From positions 569,040,656-569,104,655 of the forward strand of contig VDFB02193867.1 in assembly GCA_007258455.2 (NCBI GenBank): a DNA stretch of 64,000 nucleotides. Direction: 5' to 3'. The position numbers were made by a program, and so were the translations under genes. The notes under the pieces were generated by a model. The model saw only the letters and a program-made list of their open reading frames with translations, was not told where the DNA came from and ran no database searches. Positions 35,569 through 47,225 of the stretch are shown here, piece after piece (the first letter of the stretch is position 1; each line of letters starts with the position of its first letter). This stretch comes from Sequoia sempervirens (lineage: Eukaryota; Streptophyta; Pinopsida; Cupressales; Cupressaceae).

Positions 35569-38500
35569 TTGATAGAACTCAAGACCCCAATAAGACACAA
35601 GATTCACAAGACTGGGGCAATCATTATACCACCCTTTTCAACTCTGCTCACTCCACTAGGCTTTTCACCAATACCCCGTTGGAGACCTATCAATCTGCCA
35701 CTGAATCCATCTCAAGTGCCATTACAGCTGGCTCAACCCCCACCACCGCCACCAATGGAATTTTTTCTAAATAATCCCTCTCCATTGGGGACTATTCTTG
35801 GAGGTTTTAATGATATGCCTAAGAATCCTGAGAGATTATGTCCCAAATACATTCATGGCGAATTAAGGAGTGTTGAAGAGCACATACAAGCTTTTAAAGA
35901 TGCTTGTACTAGATCCCAAATAGCTCACTATGATGTGGTTTGTAGGTTGTTCCCTTATTCCTTAGGGGATATGGCATACAACTGGTACCTAAACTTGCCA
36001 CAAGGTTCCATTCTGAGCTGGACAGACCTGAAGAATGCTTTCATCAATCAGTTCAGAATTTATGTGGATCCAGCCATTTTGTTCCACCAATTTGTTACCA
36101 TTAGGAAGGAGCCATGTGAATCCCTACCCTTGTTTAATACCAGGTTTCAACGAATGTATAGGACACTGCAGGACCCCTATCTAGTTGCTGAGAATAGCGC
36201 CATTCAGGCATATTTTAGAGTTATAGACCCTTTGCTTGGCCTGTTCCTACAAAGGACTTATCAGCCCGCGGATATTGATTCTATGTCTAAAGTTTATCAT
36301 CTAGCCATCAAACTGCAACAACAAACTAGCTCTCAACAAGGAAACTTGGGAGGAGGTTTTCCTTCAATAGGGTATTAGATGCCTAACCCAACCCATTTAT
36401 TCAATAATGTCCTAGGGATGTCTTCTTCCCATTATGGACCTATAGCTTAGTTACAGACTCAATCTCCTGTTCCATTCTTTGCCAACGGAACTCCTGACTT
36501 CTTTCAACAATCACAGGCTCATCACAGCCCACATGGTCATCATGACCAAGCTGGAATACCAAATCCTGTCGGTCAGTCACCTGTTGCTAAGAGTGTTGAG
36601 AGTGAAAAGACAGCTCAACTCACAAACAAGGTGGAAACCTTAAAGAAAACTCTGTCTCAAATCACAAATGATATTGCTCAGCTTAAACTGAACCCCTCTT
36701 AGAACCAAGGTAGTTACCCTAATGAAAGTAATAACAATCAGGGTAATTATCCGAACAACTACAATCACAGCCAGAGGAATTATCAAGGCCAAAACTTCCC
36801 TAACCAAGGCTATCAAAATCAAAATAGAGGATATAACCATAGGCCAAATAACAACCGACAATGGAATACAAGGCCAAATAACGGTGGAGTTGCTCACAAT
36901 TATCAAGCTAATAAGGATAGGCCAAATGTTGCGAATGTGGTTGACCTCAATTTTATGACTAACTGGTGCAGGTTGCATGATACTGCAACTCATTCTGAGG
37001 TAAACTGCCCTGAAATGGAGAAGGTCGTGAAGATGGCATAGGCAGATGCCCAAACGTTCCAAGGGAATTCAAACAAAGGAGGTGGCTCAGTGGATACAGC
37101 CATGACTTATGACCTCTTTGAAGAAGAACCTTCATTCCCAATGAAGAATGAGAATGAACCAGAGGAAGATGTATATGATTCCCAAGCCTTTCAGACAAAG
37201 GGAGGACACTTTTTAAGAAATCAGAATAAGGATCCATTCACTACATCAACACCACCTAACCATATGGTGCCTCTGAATTAGGGTGTTGATAACAATCCTC
37301 CTCCACCAAAGGGTCTGCCTGACTTTCACAACAAAGGCAATTTGTATGGTGTTTTTAGAGGTAATACAAGCTATAACATAGAATTTGATATTGTTGTTGA
37401 GATGCAGAAACATAAAACCTATTTATCATACTTTGACATCCTAAAGTGGTGCCCTACCCAATGAGAGATAGTGTTGAAAGCTTTGGAATAAGTTGATAAA
37501 TCAAAAGGGAAAACCAAGGTGGCACCCGCTGCAGACATGAATGTAGCTTTGTTCAGAAGCAAGGTAGGTACCCCACCGTTTCTTTTAAGTTTGAGAATCT
37601 GTGGGAAGAACCTACATAATTGTCTGCTAGATTCAGGGGCTTCTAGCAACGTGATGTTATTTTCTATATGCAAGAAATTGGGATTGAACCCTGTCCAAAA
37701 AAACAAGAAGGTCATCCAACTCGATAAAAAAGAGGTTAATGTAGTTGGAGAATTAAGAAATATACATGTGCAAGTAGGGTCTGACCCTAGGATTTTAACC
37801 AATATGGATATTCAAGTAGCAGACATTCTCGAGACTTATGGTATGCTATTGAGCAGAGACTTAATGAAAAGTATAGGGGGATATATCTCCCTCAACTTTT
37901 CACACATGTGGCTGCCATGGAGGGGGATGCCTACACAAATTAGGATTGAAAGTGAACCCCGCCTCAAACATATCATCACTGAGTATGATTGTCTCAATGA
38001 GGTAGCTTATTTTGAAACCGAGATAGGGGTTTATAAAGGAGAAGAAATTTTAACCTTTTCGGTTCTTGATTCTAAAGACTTCACAATGCAAAAATCCCCT
38101 GATCCCATTATTAATGAGAATCAACAGGTATTGATTAGGAAGCTGCAACAGGATCAGCTAGTCTTAGGGGAAGGTATCGATTTGCAAAGTCTTTTGCTCC
38201 CTAATTGGTGTAGGGTACACTACCAAGATCATTCGGAACTAACTTTCCAACTTTGCATCAGTATTTTAAATTGTGTTTCTCCAACCAATGAAACTAACCC
38301 AAGTCACCTTGAGACCATTTCAAATCACTTCTCATTCGAAGCTCAAAATGCAATAATGTTAACCAGGGATAATATACCCTCAGTGGAAGTCCCTCCTAAA
38401 ATTGAACCCACCTCGGTCATGATACCGGACCAACATAGTTGTGTTGAAAAACCCCAAGCTTTGTTTGATACCCCTGCACTCACAAGTATACCAAAACCCA

Positions 38501-38709
38501 AGGGATCAATCAAAGATACAAGTGACTGTCGGAAAGATATCCTAGGATTACACAATATATCTAAGCAGGAATTGGATGTTGCACCTGATAAGCCTATTGA
38601 ACACCCATTCCCAATATTTGATGCAAAAGATCAAGTGCCCCCACCTATGGTTCATCTTATCCAAACACCCACAACAACCTCAAAGGAATCAACCCCAGCT
38701 CAAGACTAG
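35569..38709 (+). pseudogene. gypsy gag and aspartic protease
   Basis: One frame throughout. Gag (35569 onward) has a Pro-rich segment, then the retrotransposon gag core (MAYNWYLNLPQGSILSWTDL; FINQFRIYVDP). Next come a Gln/Asn-rich tail and a Cys/His segment (NWCRLHDTATHSEVNCPEM, near 36960-37015). Protease is recognised by LLDSGASSNVML near 37625-37660. A long linker runs to 38709. By my count seven stops lie between 36376 and 37500, each one transition away from Gln or Arg codons. The frame is not lost. Confidence 0.85.
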
Positions 38710-39190
38710 CTATGGACCCTCGTGATTGATGGATCCAAATCCAAACCAGTTTGTGGTGTTGGAATTGAATTGACCAGCCCGAAAGGGAAAACATTTTTTG
38801 CTTCTTATAGGTTGCAGTTTGGATGCACTAACAATATAGCATAATACAAAGCATTAGCTCGGGGACTGATGTTTGTACATCAAAAGAAAGTTACTGCCTT
38901 GGTGGTTAAGGGAGATTCAGAAGTAATTATTAAGCAAGTACGTAGCCAATACACGTCACAATAAAAGGTTGGCAGCTTATAGAAATCGGGTATGGAACAT
39001 GATTGAAGACTTTGATGCCTTTGGAATTAGTTTAATTCCTAGAGAGAGAATCAAATAGCTGATTCATTAGTTGTTGCTGCAAGTACCTTGGAACCCATGC
39101 AAGGCTCCAAGCTCAAGAGATTCTCAGTAGAGTTGATATCCACCTCGGCTGTTCCTGATAACGTCAAGAATTTTCAAGTTTTTGATGATG
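38710..39190 (+). pseudogene. extra RNase H domain placed before reverse transcriptase
   Basis: Directly after the stop at 38707: WTLVIDGSKSKPVCGVGIEL, a first acidic Asp, then TNNIA and a stop where the family has Glu (near 38842), then VVKGDSEVIIKQV with the second Asp, and after two frameshifts (near 38960 and 39049) QIADSLVVAAS with the last Asp. The pattern matches the archaeal-type or additional RNase H of Tat gypsy elements rather than the ordinary RNase H, which is found separately after reverse transcriptase. Its position upstream of reverse transcriptase is unusual as far as I know. Confidence 0.7.
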
Positions 39191-39223
39191 ATCGACATAT
39201 CCTTTCTTTTTTAGCAAGCTCAT

Positions 39224-40920
39224 ATGTTTTTGAAGATCATCGATGAATCCGAAAGGGATCAAGGAGATTGGAACCCTGAATGCGATAAAGAAGGTGTCCT
39301 GAATTTGAAAAGTAATAGCATTCCCAAGGGGATGGTGGCCTTAGAAAGAATTTTTTATTCAAACTCAAGGGCTCGGGAAAAGGCATCAACTGCAGATAAA
39401 GGAGGTGAATATGAAACTGTTAACCTAGTTGATTCTGGCCCAGATAGAAATGTTTACATAGGGAAAGCTTTCCCTGAAGCAATTAGAAAAGATATACTGA
39501 GGGCACTAAAGAAAGATATTTCTGCAATTGCTTGGGGGTATGAAGATCTAAAAATATTTGATGCTTTTGTGATAACTCATACTATCCCTCTTAAGCCTGA
39601 AGCTAGACCATTTCGGCAGAAACAGCGTCCTATCAACGCCCTAATTGAACCACTAATCTTTAAGGAAGTTCAAAAATTGCTTTCTACGAGAATAATCTTC
39701 CCTATATGACATTCAACATGAGTGGCTAATTTGGTTCCAGTTCGTAAGAAGAATGGAGAAATCAGGCTATGTGTAGATTTCAGGAATCTGAATAGAGCTT
39801 CGGCAAAGGACAACTACCCACTCCCTTCTCTGGACGAGGTCTTGCAAACTGTTAATGGATCTTAGATGATGTCATTCCTGGATGGCTATTCCGGGTACAA
39901 TCAGGTGATTGTTAAATATGAAGATAGAATGAAGATAGTATTCACTACTAAGTGGGGAAAATTTGCTTACAGAAGGATGCCATTTGGTTTGATAAACGCT
40001 AGAGCAACCTTTCAGCGTGCCATGGATGTAGCGTTCAAATATTTGATTGGTAAATGCATCATCGTTTACATCGATGACTTGACAGTATTCTCTAAAGATA
40101 GACTAAACCATGTTGTAGACTTGGCTAAAGTCCTTGAAAGATGTATTTGATACGGTGTCTCTCTGAATCCTAAAAAATGTGTGTTCGGGGTTTCTGAAGG
40201 GAAACTTTTGGGACACATAATCTTGAAAAGAGGAATATAAATAGATCCAAACCGAGTTGAGTCTATTCTGAAGTTAACTATGTCAGGAAGTAAGAAGGAG
40301 ATGAGGTCTTTCTTTGGAAATATCAACTTTGTGAGAAAGTTTATCACAGGTTTTGCAGAAATTGTTAAACCTTTGAATGAAATAATGAAAAATGCTAGAA
40401 TAGAATGGAGTAACGAGGCGAAGGTTGTTTTTTCTCAAGTCAAGCAATCCATTTTGGAAGCACCAGTCCTCACCAGCCCTGACTACTTGAAGCCATTTTA
40501 TATTTATTCTTTTGCTTTTGAACACTCGTGTGCAGCTGTCCTAACTCAACGCAAAGGCGAAGGTGATGAGAGGCCAATTGCCTTCATGAGCTCTCTGTTT
40601 AAGAATGTTGAAGTCAAGTATACACTTCTTAAGAAACAAACTTTTGCATTGGTTGGAGTTGTCAAGAAGTTTAGGCACTATATCCTCTGAATTCAAATTT
40701 TTGTTGTAGTTCCTGATGCTGCTGTGAAGTCTCTACTTATGCAAAGCGAGTTGGGAGAACAAAGGGGGAAATGGATGGCTATTCTACAAGAGTTTGATCT
40801 GGAGATTCACCCTATGAAACTTGTCTGAGGTCAAGGCCTGTCTAAATCAATGGTGGATGTTGGTGAGAACATTATTTGTCAGCAATACACAACATAGTCC
40901 TTTTCTAATGACCCATGGTA
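39224..40920 (+). pseudogene. gypsy reverse transcriptase and RNase H
   Basis: The polymerase has PVRKKNGEIRLCVDFRNLNR (39735-39795), FLDGYSGYNQV, FAYRRMPFGLINARATFQRA and the catalytic YIDDLTVFSK (40065-40095). The connection follows (SFFGNINFVRKFITGF), then RNase H with PFYIYSFAFEHSCAAVLTQ and YTLLKKQTFALV (to 40690), and the tail near 40800. In the RNase H the usual first Asp (IxxDA) reads Phe-Ala-Phe. Stops at 39707, 39863, 40148, 40238, 40688 and 40826 break it. Frame 2 is kept throughout. Confidence 0.9.
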
Positions 40921-40939
40921 TGGCAATATTATTTACTTC

Positions 40940-42170
40940 ATGCTCAATAATTGGTGCCCAGAGGGAATGAATACAACTCAGAGGAGGGCACTGAGAATGA
41001 AAAGCTCCCATTATATGCTCAAAGGAGGATTGTTATACAAGAAGAATGTTGAGGGAGTTTACTTACGATGTCTTGATCAGCAAGAGGCTAAGCATGCAAT
41101 TGCTGAATTTCATGGGAAACATGGCACAGGTCATGGTTCTGCAGATTCATTAGCACATCAAATTCTCAGATTTGGTTATTATTGGCCATGTGTGTTCAAG
41201 GATTCCCACCAACATGTGAGAACATGTCATATATGTCAAATTTTTGCATTAAGAGAGCACCATTCGGCCATGCCATTGCAGCCTGTTTATGAGGTAAGAC
41301 CATTTTCCCAATGGGCACTTGATTTTATTGGGGTAATTAACCCAAATTCTTCTGCAAGACACAAATTCATTTTGACTGCCACAGATTACTGCACAAGATG
41401 GACAGAGGCTATACCTTGCAAGAATAGTACAACAAAGGTAGTAATCAAGTTCCTCGTCGAATGCATCACAACTAGGCTTGGAGTACCCTTTGCATTGGTA
41501 TGTGATCATGGCTCTACCTTTTCTTTTGCCAAGTTCATTTCATGGGCTTATGATCATAAAATTGTTTTAAAGTATTCTTCAAACTATTACCCACAAGGAA
41601 ATGGAGTTGCAAAATCAACTAATAAGAATCTCCTACGAGTAATTAAAAAACTATTAGAGAACAATCCTAGGGACTGGCATACCCAGTTAAGATTTGCTTT
41701 ATGGGAAGATAGGACTAGGATCAAGGTTGCTTTAAAGACTTCACCATTTAAGCTAGTGTATGGCCAAGAGCCTGTGTTCCCTATTCACTTGCAAATACCT
41801 ATCCTAAAATTTATGCAAGAATTTTAGTCTAGTGATGATAGGATTGAAGTAAGATTAGTTGGCTTGTTGAAACTAGAAGAACAAAGAGATGTTTCCTTGT
41901 AGCAATTCTTTAGACACCAGGCTGTTGTCAAACGTTGGTTTGACAAAAGAGTCAAAATCAAGGCTTTTAGGATATCAGACCTTGTGCTGCTATGGGATAA
42001 GGCTAATGAAAAGAAAGGAGATCACCAGAAGTTTGATAAGCTCTGGTTGGGTCCCTATCAAATTGTTGAAATCCTAGGAGAAAATGCTTTCCAGCTAAGC
42101 GGTTTAACGGGAGAACCTGTTCCATTGCCTGTCAATGGATAGTTTCTTAAACATTACTTTGGATCCTGAA
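40940..42170 (+). pseudogene. gypsy integrase
   Basis: Zinc-binding HHCC part (FHGKHGTGHG; HVRTCHICQ, 41108-41240), then the core: ATDYCTRWTEAIP with the first Asp, LVCDHGSTFSF with the second Asp, and YYPQGNGVAKSTNK where the catalytic Glu (normally AEST) reads Lys (41588-41628). The C-terminal part has LWLGPYQIVEILGENAFQL (42045-42100). No chromodomain follows. Stops lie at 41825, 41900 and 42139. Confidence 0.9.
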
Positions 42171-43155
42171 AGTTTGATCATTTTTGTTGGGTTGTATATA
42201 TGTAGATAAGTTTGTTCTGCTTGTAAATAGTTTTGTTGTTTTCCTTGTTTGCCTTTTCTTTTTGTTCCTTTGCTTGTGTCTCTTTGTTTTTCCTTGCGGG
42301 GACCTTCATTTTATGCAGTTGTAAGGGGGTTGTTATCTAAAGTATACTTTGGTTCCTAGGAGAGAAGTTGGTTTAGATATTTTTAGGTTTTGTGATTGGA
42401 TGATTTTGTCCTAAATTCGTTGTTTTATGTCCATTATCAATAAAATTTGTGGAAAGTTTTGAAAACAAGGTGCAATGTAAACAATCTTCATTAACTACAA
42501 CTGAATCTGTTACAAATCAATAGAAACATCTCATTTTGTAATGGTACATTTGTCTTAGGGCGATGGTGTTGCAAGATTTGAGTGAAAAATCCGATTTGCC
42601 AGATGTTGTTATGAGGTCCATGGTAGTTTTCAACCCAGAACAGATGTCAGACATCTGAGATATTGAGAAAGAATTGAATGAAATATCTAAGACTCCAAGA
42701 GAAAAGAAAAAAAGAGAACTATCTAAGAAAAGAAAACTCAATATGAATGGGTGATTCCAGTATCTCTACCGGGGCTATGGATGCTTGACTGGCAGTAGAG
42801 TAATGTTGTGAGAGAACTAGAGGTATCTCCGTCAAAGCTATGGACGCCTGACTGGCAGGGAGCAATGCCCGGGATATCAATGCACAACAGCTAAAGGGAA
42901 TCAACTCATGTAGTTCAAATCTTGCACATTATTGTTCAAAAGATGAGGAAAACTTTGTAAAAGGGTGATGCACCATCAAGCACACACAAAGATTCAGGGG
43001 TAGCCAGTGTTGATTTACATTTGAGATTCTAGTTCAACCTTGGTTGTTAAAACTAACCTAACTGGAGTTGTGATGCTATAAACAGGAGTTATGGGTAGCT
43101 GAATCCTTCGGTTTCTTGAAAATGGTTAAACCATTTTCCCAACCAAGTCGCCATT
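42171..43155 (+). other. 3' non-coding region of the gypsy element
   Basis: No frame. It contains two copies of a 36-base phrase (42760-42795 and 42823-42858, both ending GACTGGCAG). No clear polypurine tract is seen directly before the LTR at 43156. Confidence 0.6.
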
Positions 43156-45539
43156 TATTATGCCTTGCATAACCACCCCATTTTAAACTTGTTTAAAATA
43201 GGTCCCCCTTGTTCTGTTATGTTTCCTTTGGTTCTTTGGTTGGGTCTTAGGAGTTCTTTTGTTTTCCTCCTAAGTCTATATTTTGTTCTGTCAGAGCCAG
43301 GTTCGGGGCTAAATCTGGACGTAGAACTCTTTTAGGGTTTCAAGTTTGGATCTTGTCCCAACTCCGACTCCGCCCTCTTTTGTTGTTTCTTTGTTTTGTT
43401 GGTTGTTTTCGACTGACATTTGGGTCCCTCAGTTCTATTTTGTTTTCCTTTCGTTTGATTTTTTGTGCCTTAGGATTTTCCTTTCTTCCTTTGGCCTTTT
43501 GTTTTCTGCCTTTGGCATTTTCGGTTTTGTTCTAGCGGACGCAGAACCGGGACGGAAACTGAACTTTGGAATTTCTTCTAAGTTCTGGTTTTCGTTTCAT
43601 TTCCGAGTCCTATTCCGCCAGTTTCCTTTGTTTTCTACGTTTTTTTCCTTTTGTTTTGGCGGAAGCAGGACATGGACTGAAACTGAACTTTGAAACTTTT
43701 CTGAAGTTCTAGGTTCCAGTTATGTTTCGTTCCAGTTTCGGTTCCGCCGGTCTTATTTGTTTGTTTTACCTTTGTTCTTTGCTTTTTGGTTGTGGGATTT
43801 TTTTTCTTCCCTTCCCCTTTTTCTTTTTCATCCCTTTTGTCATCTCCTTGTGTGTTGTCAGAGGCGGGATCGGAACGAAATCCGAAACTGAAACTTTGAA
43901 GTGTCGGATTTGGTTTCGCCCCCGCCCCCATTGTGTTTCACCCAAGATCGGTTTTTATTCTGACCCCGCCTGTGTTCGTTTCCGTCTATCCCTTGCATTT
44001 GGTCCTTTTTGCGGACACGGAGCTGGAATGTGGGCTGGACTTGGAAGTGATGGTTATTTTCATGTCTGGTTCCCGTTCTGACTCTAGTCCCGGTTCCAAT
44101 TTCATCTTGGCTCCAACCCCGCCGGTATTAAAGGTAAGTGTGTTTCTAGTTCGGATTTGGTTCCGCCTCTGCTAGAGTTGGGTTTCTTTTTGCTAAGTAT
44201 AATTGAATGAATGATATATGAAAGGTGGGATGAATGATGATATCTTCTATGCTTTAGAGGACTAATGAAGGCATTGTTTTGCGAGGTTAAAGCATGTCGA
44301 GAACACCTGATGCCGCTTTACAAGAAGATCAACTTGCAGAAAGATTTGTAACGAGAGCAAAGCGTAAAGGATGAAAAGTCGCAAGTCTTAATGACTGATG
44401 GGATGTCTGCTCACGAAAGTAGATCAACATTAATGACAATGCTTCAGAGTATTCAAAGCAGTTCTATGGAAGCGGTTTTTGAGGTCGAGGATAGAATGCA
44501 TGGAGTCTTAATGGCGGACTCGAAGGCTGCGAGTTGATGACGATGGTTGTAAAAGATCTGGAAACCATGCCTGAAGGCGATTTTTTACCGACATAAGCAA
44601 AGTATATGCATTTAATGTATCATTGACTTTATTTCAAAAACTTTTTTAGGGCCGACCCTTCTGTAACCGACTTATTTTGTAAACCCTAAAACAAGGGCCG
44701 ACGCATTTTGGCGCGTTTTGTATATATGGCTTTTTTTGCCTCTTTGTAAGATATAGAAGAAATATAGAGACAGACAGATAGATACTTAGACATAGCGAGA
44801 GATATAGATTTTCTATGTTAGGGTTAGAAGGTAGGAAAACTCGAAAGTAGAAATAGAATAGAAGTTAAGTTCAGCAAAGAGAAGGGATGTATCTTCCAGA
44901 TTTTCTTAGTATAGATAGAGACAATTCGAAGACATGGATTTTCTGTACACTGGTGACTTTTCCAGATTTGTAAATTTTGTTTATCTATCTCACCAACAGT
45001 AGAAGTAGCCAGATTTAAATCTACTTCATATTGTGCTCCAGAATGGTATTTATCTTGGGTTAATTATTTGATTTGGAAAGCTTTCAAAGAATGGAATTTT
45101 ATTTTATGTTTTTTTTAAAGAATGATTTGCAATCTACTGTTAAAGTTTGCACTGTGAATGAATGAAACTTCGTATTAATTACAAGTTAATTTTATTTTGC
45201 AATTTTAGTTTAGGAATTCCTTGGAAGGTAACAAGTCTGATTAAGTAGGATGAATCAATATTTTCTTCAATTTAAAAGCTTTAATCTATCTTTTTCTATT
45301 TCTTTAAAACCACCAGTTAAAAGTAGGTTTAATGTTTGATCTTATAACCATCCAAAAGCTCAACACCAGCAGGCCCCTTGAACATTATAGTTACATCAAC
45401 CATTGAGTGAAATCAGCATAGTCGAGACCCGATTACCAGGACCTTGGGAGTTAAATATCCATGTGTTATCTTTCTCTTTTAGGAGAAACAGAATAGTAAT
45501 ATTTTGTTTAATGTTATTGTGTTGTTTTGACCATCAACA
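43156..45539 (+). repeat. 3' LTR of the gypsy element (2384 bp)
   Basis: Direct copy of 33076-35461. It starts TATTATGCC where the 5' LTR has TGTTATGCC, so the terminal TG is mutated to TA. It ends ACCATCAACA. Confidence 0.9.
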
Positions 45540-45544
45540 AGGAG

Positions 45545-46437
45545 ATTTGGAATTTTTTGTGGAGGGTATGAAACGCACCCTAATGGCATGTTTCCTCGTC
45601 GGTTGAGTTTGTGGATCGATGGGGCAAGGCCCCTGTTTCTACTTCCTTTCTTCAAATTGCTTGGGCTCTTGGCCCATCCTTTATTATCTGGAACATTTGG
45701 TTGGAGAGGAATCATCGGATTTTTCAGGATATGATATTGGTGGCCCCTCGCTTGTGGTGGAAAATTTTGCATTCTTTGGGAGAAACTGTTGCGGCTAAGT
45801 GTGATCCGTCGGAATCAGTGGATCTTTGTGATGTTGGTTGTTGTAATCATCTTCAGCTTCCTCCTAAACAATGGCAGCTCATGCACAACAGATGTAGACA
45901 TCCTACTTTGAAGGTAAATAGGGAGGGGCGATGGTCTCCTCCACCTTAGGGAGTCTTAAAAATCAACACAAATGGCTCTTCTCAAGGAAACCTTGGTCAT
46001 GCTAGAATTGGTGGTGTTGGTCGGGATAGCTCTAGAGATGTTCAGTTCATCTTCTTTGTTTATAAGGGTCTTCATACTAATAATTTAATGGAGGCTTAGG
46101 CCATTTTATAGGTTGTGGAGCGTGGAAGTCAATTGGAGTGGTGAAGGATCATATGTGAGTCTAATTCCCAAGTAGTGGTGAACTTGTTGAATAGGCGGTA
46201 TTTAGATGATGTTAGTTGGCATTTGGCCTTGATTGTTGAACAAATTCTCAACCTTTGCGCTTCTTTGGAGTATGTTACTTTCATTCATATTCCTCGAGAA
46301 TAGAATGGTGTTGCTGATTGTTTGGCTAAATGGGCTTCTGGTCATGTTCATGATTGGAATTTGATGGATCGGGATTAGTTACCTACAGATCTGTCTCAAC
46401 AATTGGACCACTTGGTGGAGTTGGATAGGGCTATATA
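45545..46437 (+). pseudogene. LINE ORF2, 3' part: zinc-binding end and RNase H
   Basis: Continues the interrupted ORF2 with WNIWLERNHRIFQD (near 45690), then an RNase H domain from about 45955: KINTNGSSQGNLGHA, NNLMEA, ICESNSQVVVNLL and NGVADCLAKWAS. Two of the expected catalytic Asp residues (DGSS and ESDS in relatives) read Asn. The Glu and the last Asp remain. Stops lie near 45946, 46098, 46111, 46141, 46302 and 46377. It ends with the TAA around 46436. Confidence 0.8.
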
Positions 46438-46527
46438 ATGCCCTTGCTTTGTACTTCTTTTTATTTTAATAAATTTTTACTCCTCCTTTATGTTAAATAT
46501 ATGCAAAAAATTATCATTAAAAAAATA
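46438..46527 (+). other. LINE 3' UTR and A-rich tail
   Basis: A short T-rich segment with TTTTAATAAATTTTTACTC, then an A-rich end to about 46527. It matches the usual end of plant L1 elements. The exact insertion boundary is unclear. Confidence 0.5.
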
Positions 46528-46812
46528 ATTCATTATGAAGACCAATATGAAATAAACATATAAAATTTAAATTTCACAATAATTAAAAAATCAATCCATA
46601 TACCCTATATGAGAAGTCTTACTCCAAAATAATAGTAACAAATTATTATGAGTGTTCTTCATTACGATAATATTTAACACCAATATTCAAGCCCTCGATC
46701 TTTTTCCTCCTAAATCTTAAAGGATGTGATATTTAAAAGAGACTTTATAGCTTATTAAGAATTGAAAAAATGTTTGATCTTGATTTCAAAGTTGAGTGGG
46801 ATATTGGCCAAT

Positions 46813-47225
46813 GTTTTTCTTTTTTTAATCGATAAACGCTTTTGACTGGAGCTATGAACTAGTGAGGCCACATAAGTGGGACCTCATCCCCGATATCTCC
46901 ATTTCTCCTTCTCTTCTCCCTCCTTCCTCTTTGGTACCTTCGGCTTCAAACCTCCTCCATCATTACTCCTCCCACCATCCTCCACCAGGGGTCTGTTGGG
47001 TGCCTACACACCATCCACGAGCGTAGAACTACGAAACTCCACTACATTTTCCTACTCCCTTTGACCCCGCAACCGAATCTAGTCATCCTCTATCCTCTAT
47101 TCTCTAGCCTTTGACTAGTGATCCTCTCTACACCAACGTATATCCCACCAACCACTGTGGGATTCGAACCTGAGGCAATTCAACTCCTGCCCTTGCAACT
47201 TAACCGTTGTTGGGTCAACCTTGAT
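46813..47225 (-). mobile_element. SINE-like unit with tRNA-type promoter boxes
   Basis: On the minus strand, an A-box-like segment (GACCCAACAACGGTTAAG, about 47215-47198) is followed by a B box GGTTCGAATCCC at 47170-47159, as in a tRNA-derived SINE head. About 330 bases of purine-rich body follow, with an A-rich tail at 46829-46813. No clear target duplication is found, so the identification rests on the boxes and the tail. Confidence 0.4.

Larger units (their letters stand above)
33076..45539 (+). mobile_element. 12.46-kb Ty3/gypsy element (Tat/Athila-like) inside the LINE
   Basis: Two LTRs of about 2.39 kb enclose a PBS, gag, protease, an extra RNase H, reverse transcriptase with RNase H, and integrase, all on the plus strand. 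Flanks are GGGAG (33071-33075) and AGGAG (45540-45544), a near-perfect 5-bp duplication. LINE ORF2 resumes directly after it. No chromodomain is present. Gag style, the WCRLHDTATHSEVNC segment and the long LTRs suggest the Tat/Athila side of plant gypsy. It carries many stops and frameshifts and is dead, although the LTRs are still very similar by eye. Confidence 0.9.
25240..46527 (+). mobile_element. L1-type LINE of about 6 kb, split by two LTR elements
   Basis: The parts are 25240-25493 (GT-rich 5' UTR), 28265-33075 (rest of 5' UTR, ORF1 and most of ORF2) and 45540-46527 (end of ORF2 with RNase H domain, 3' UTR, A-rich tail). The breaks are exactly explained by insertions with 5-bp duplications (GGAGT, perfect; GGGAG/AGGAG, one mismatch). 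The 5' boundary is approximate and I could not find a LINE target duplication. Removing the insertions restores the domain order EN, RT, zinc-binding, RNase H of plant L1 elements. Many in-frame stops make it dead. Confidence 0.75.
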
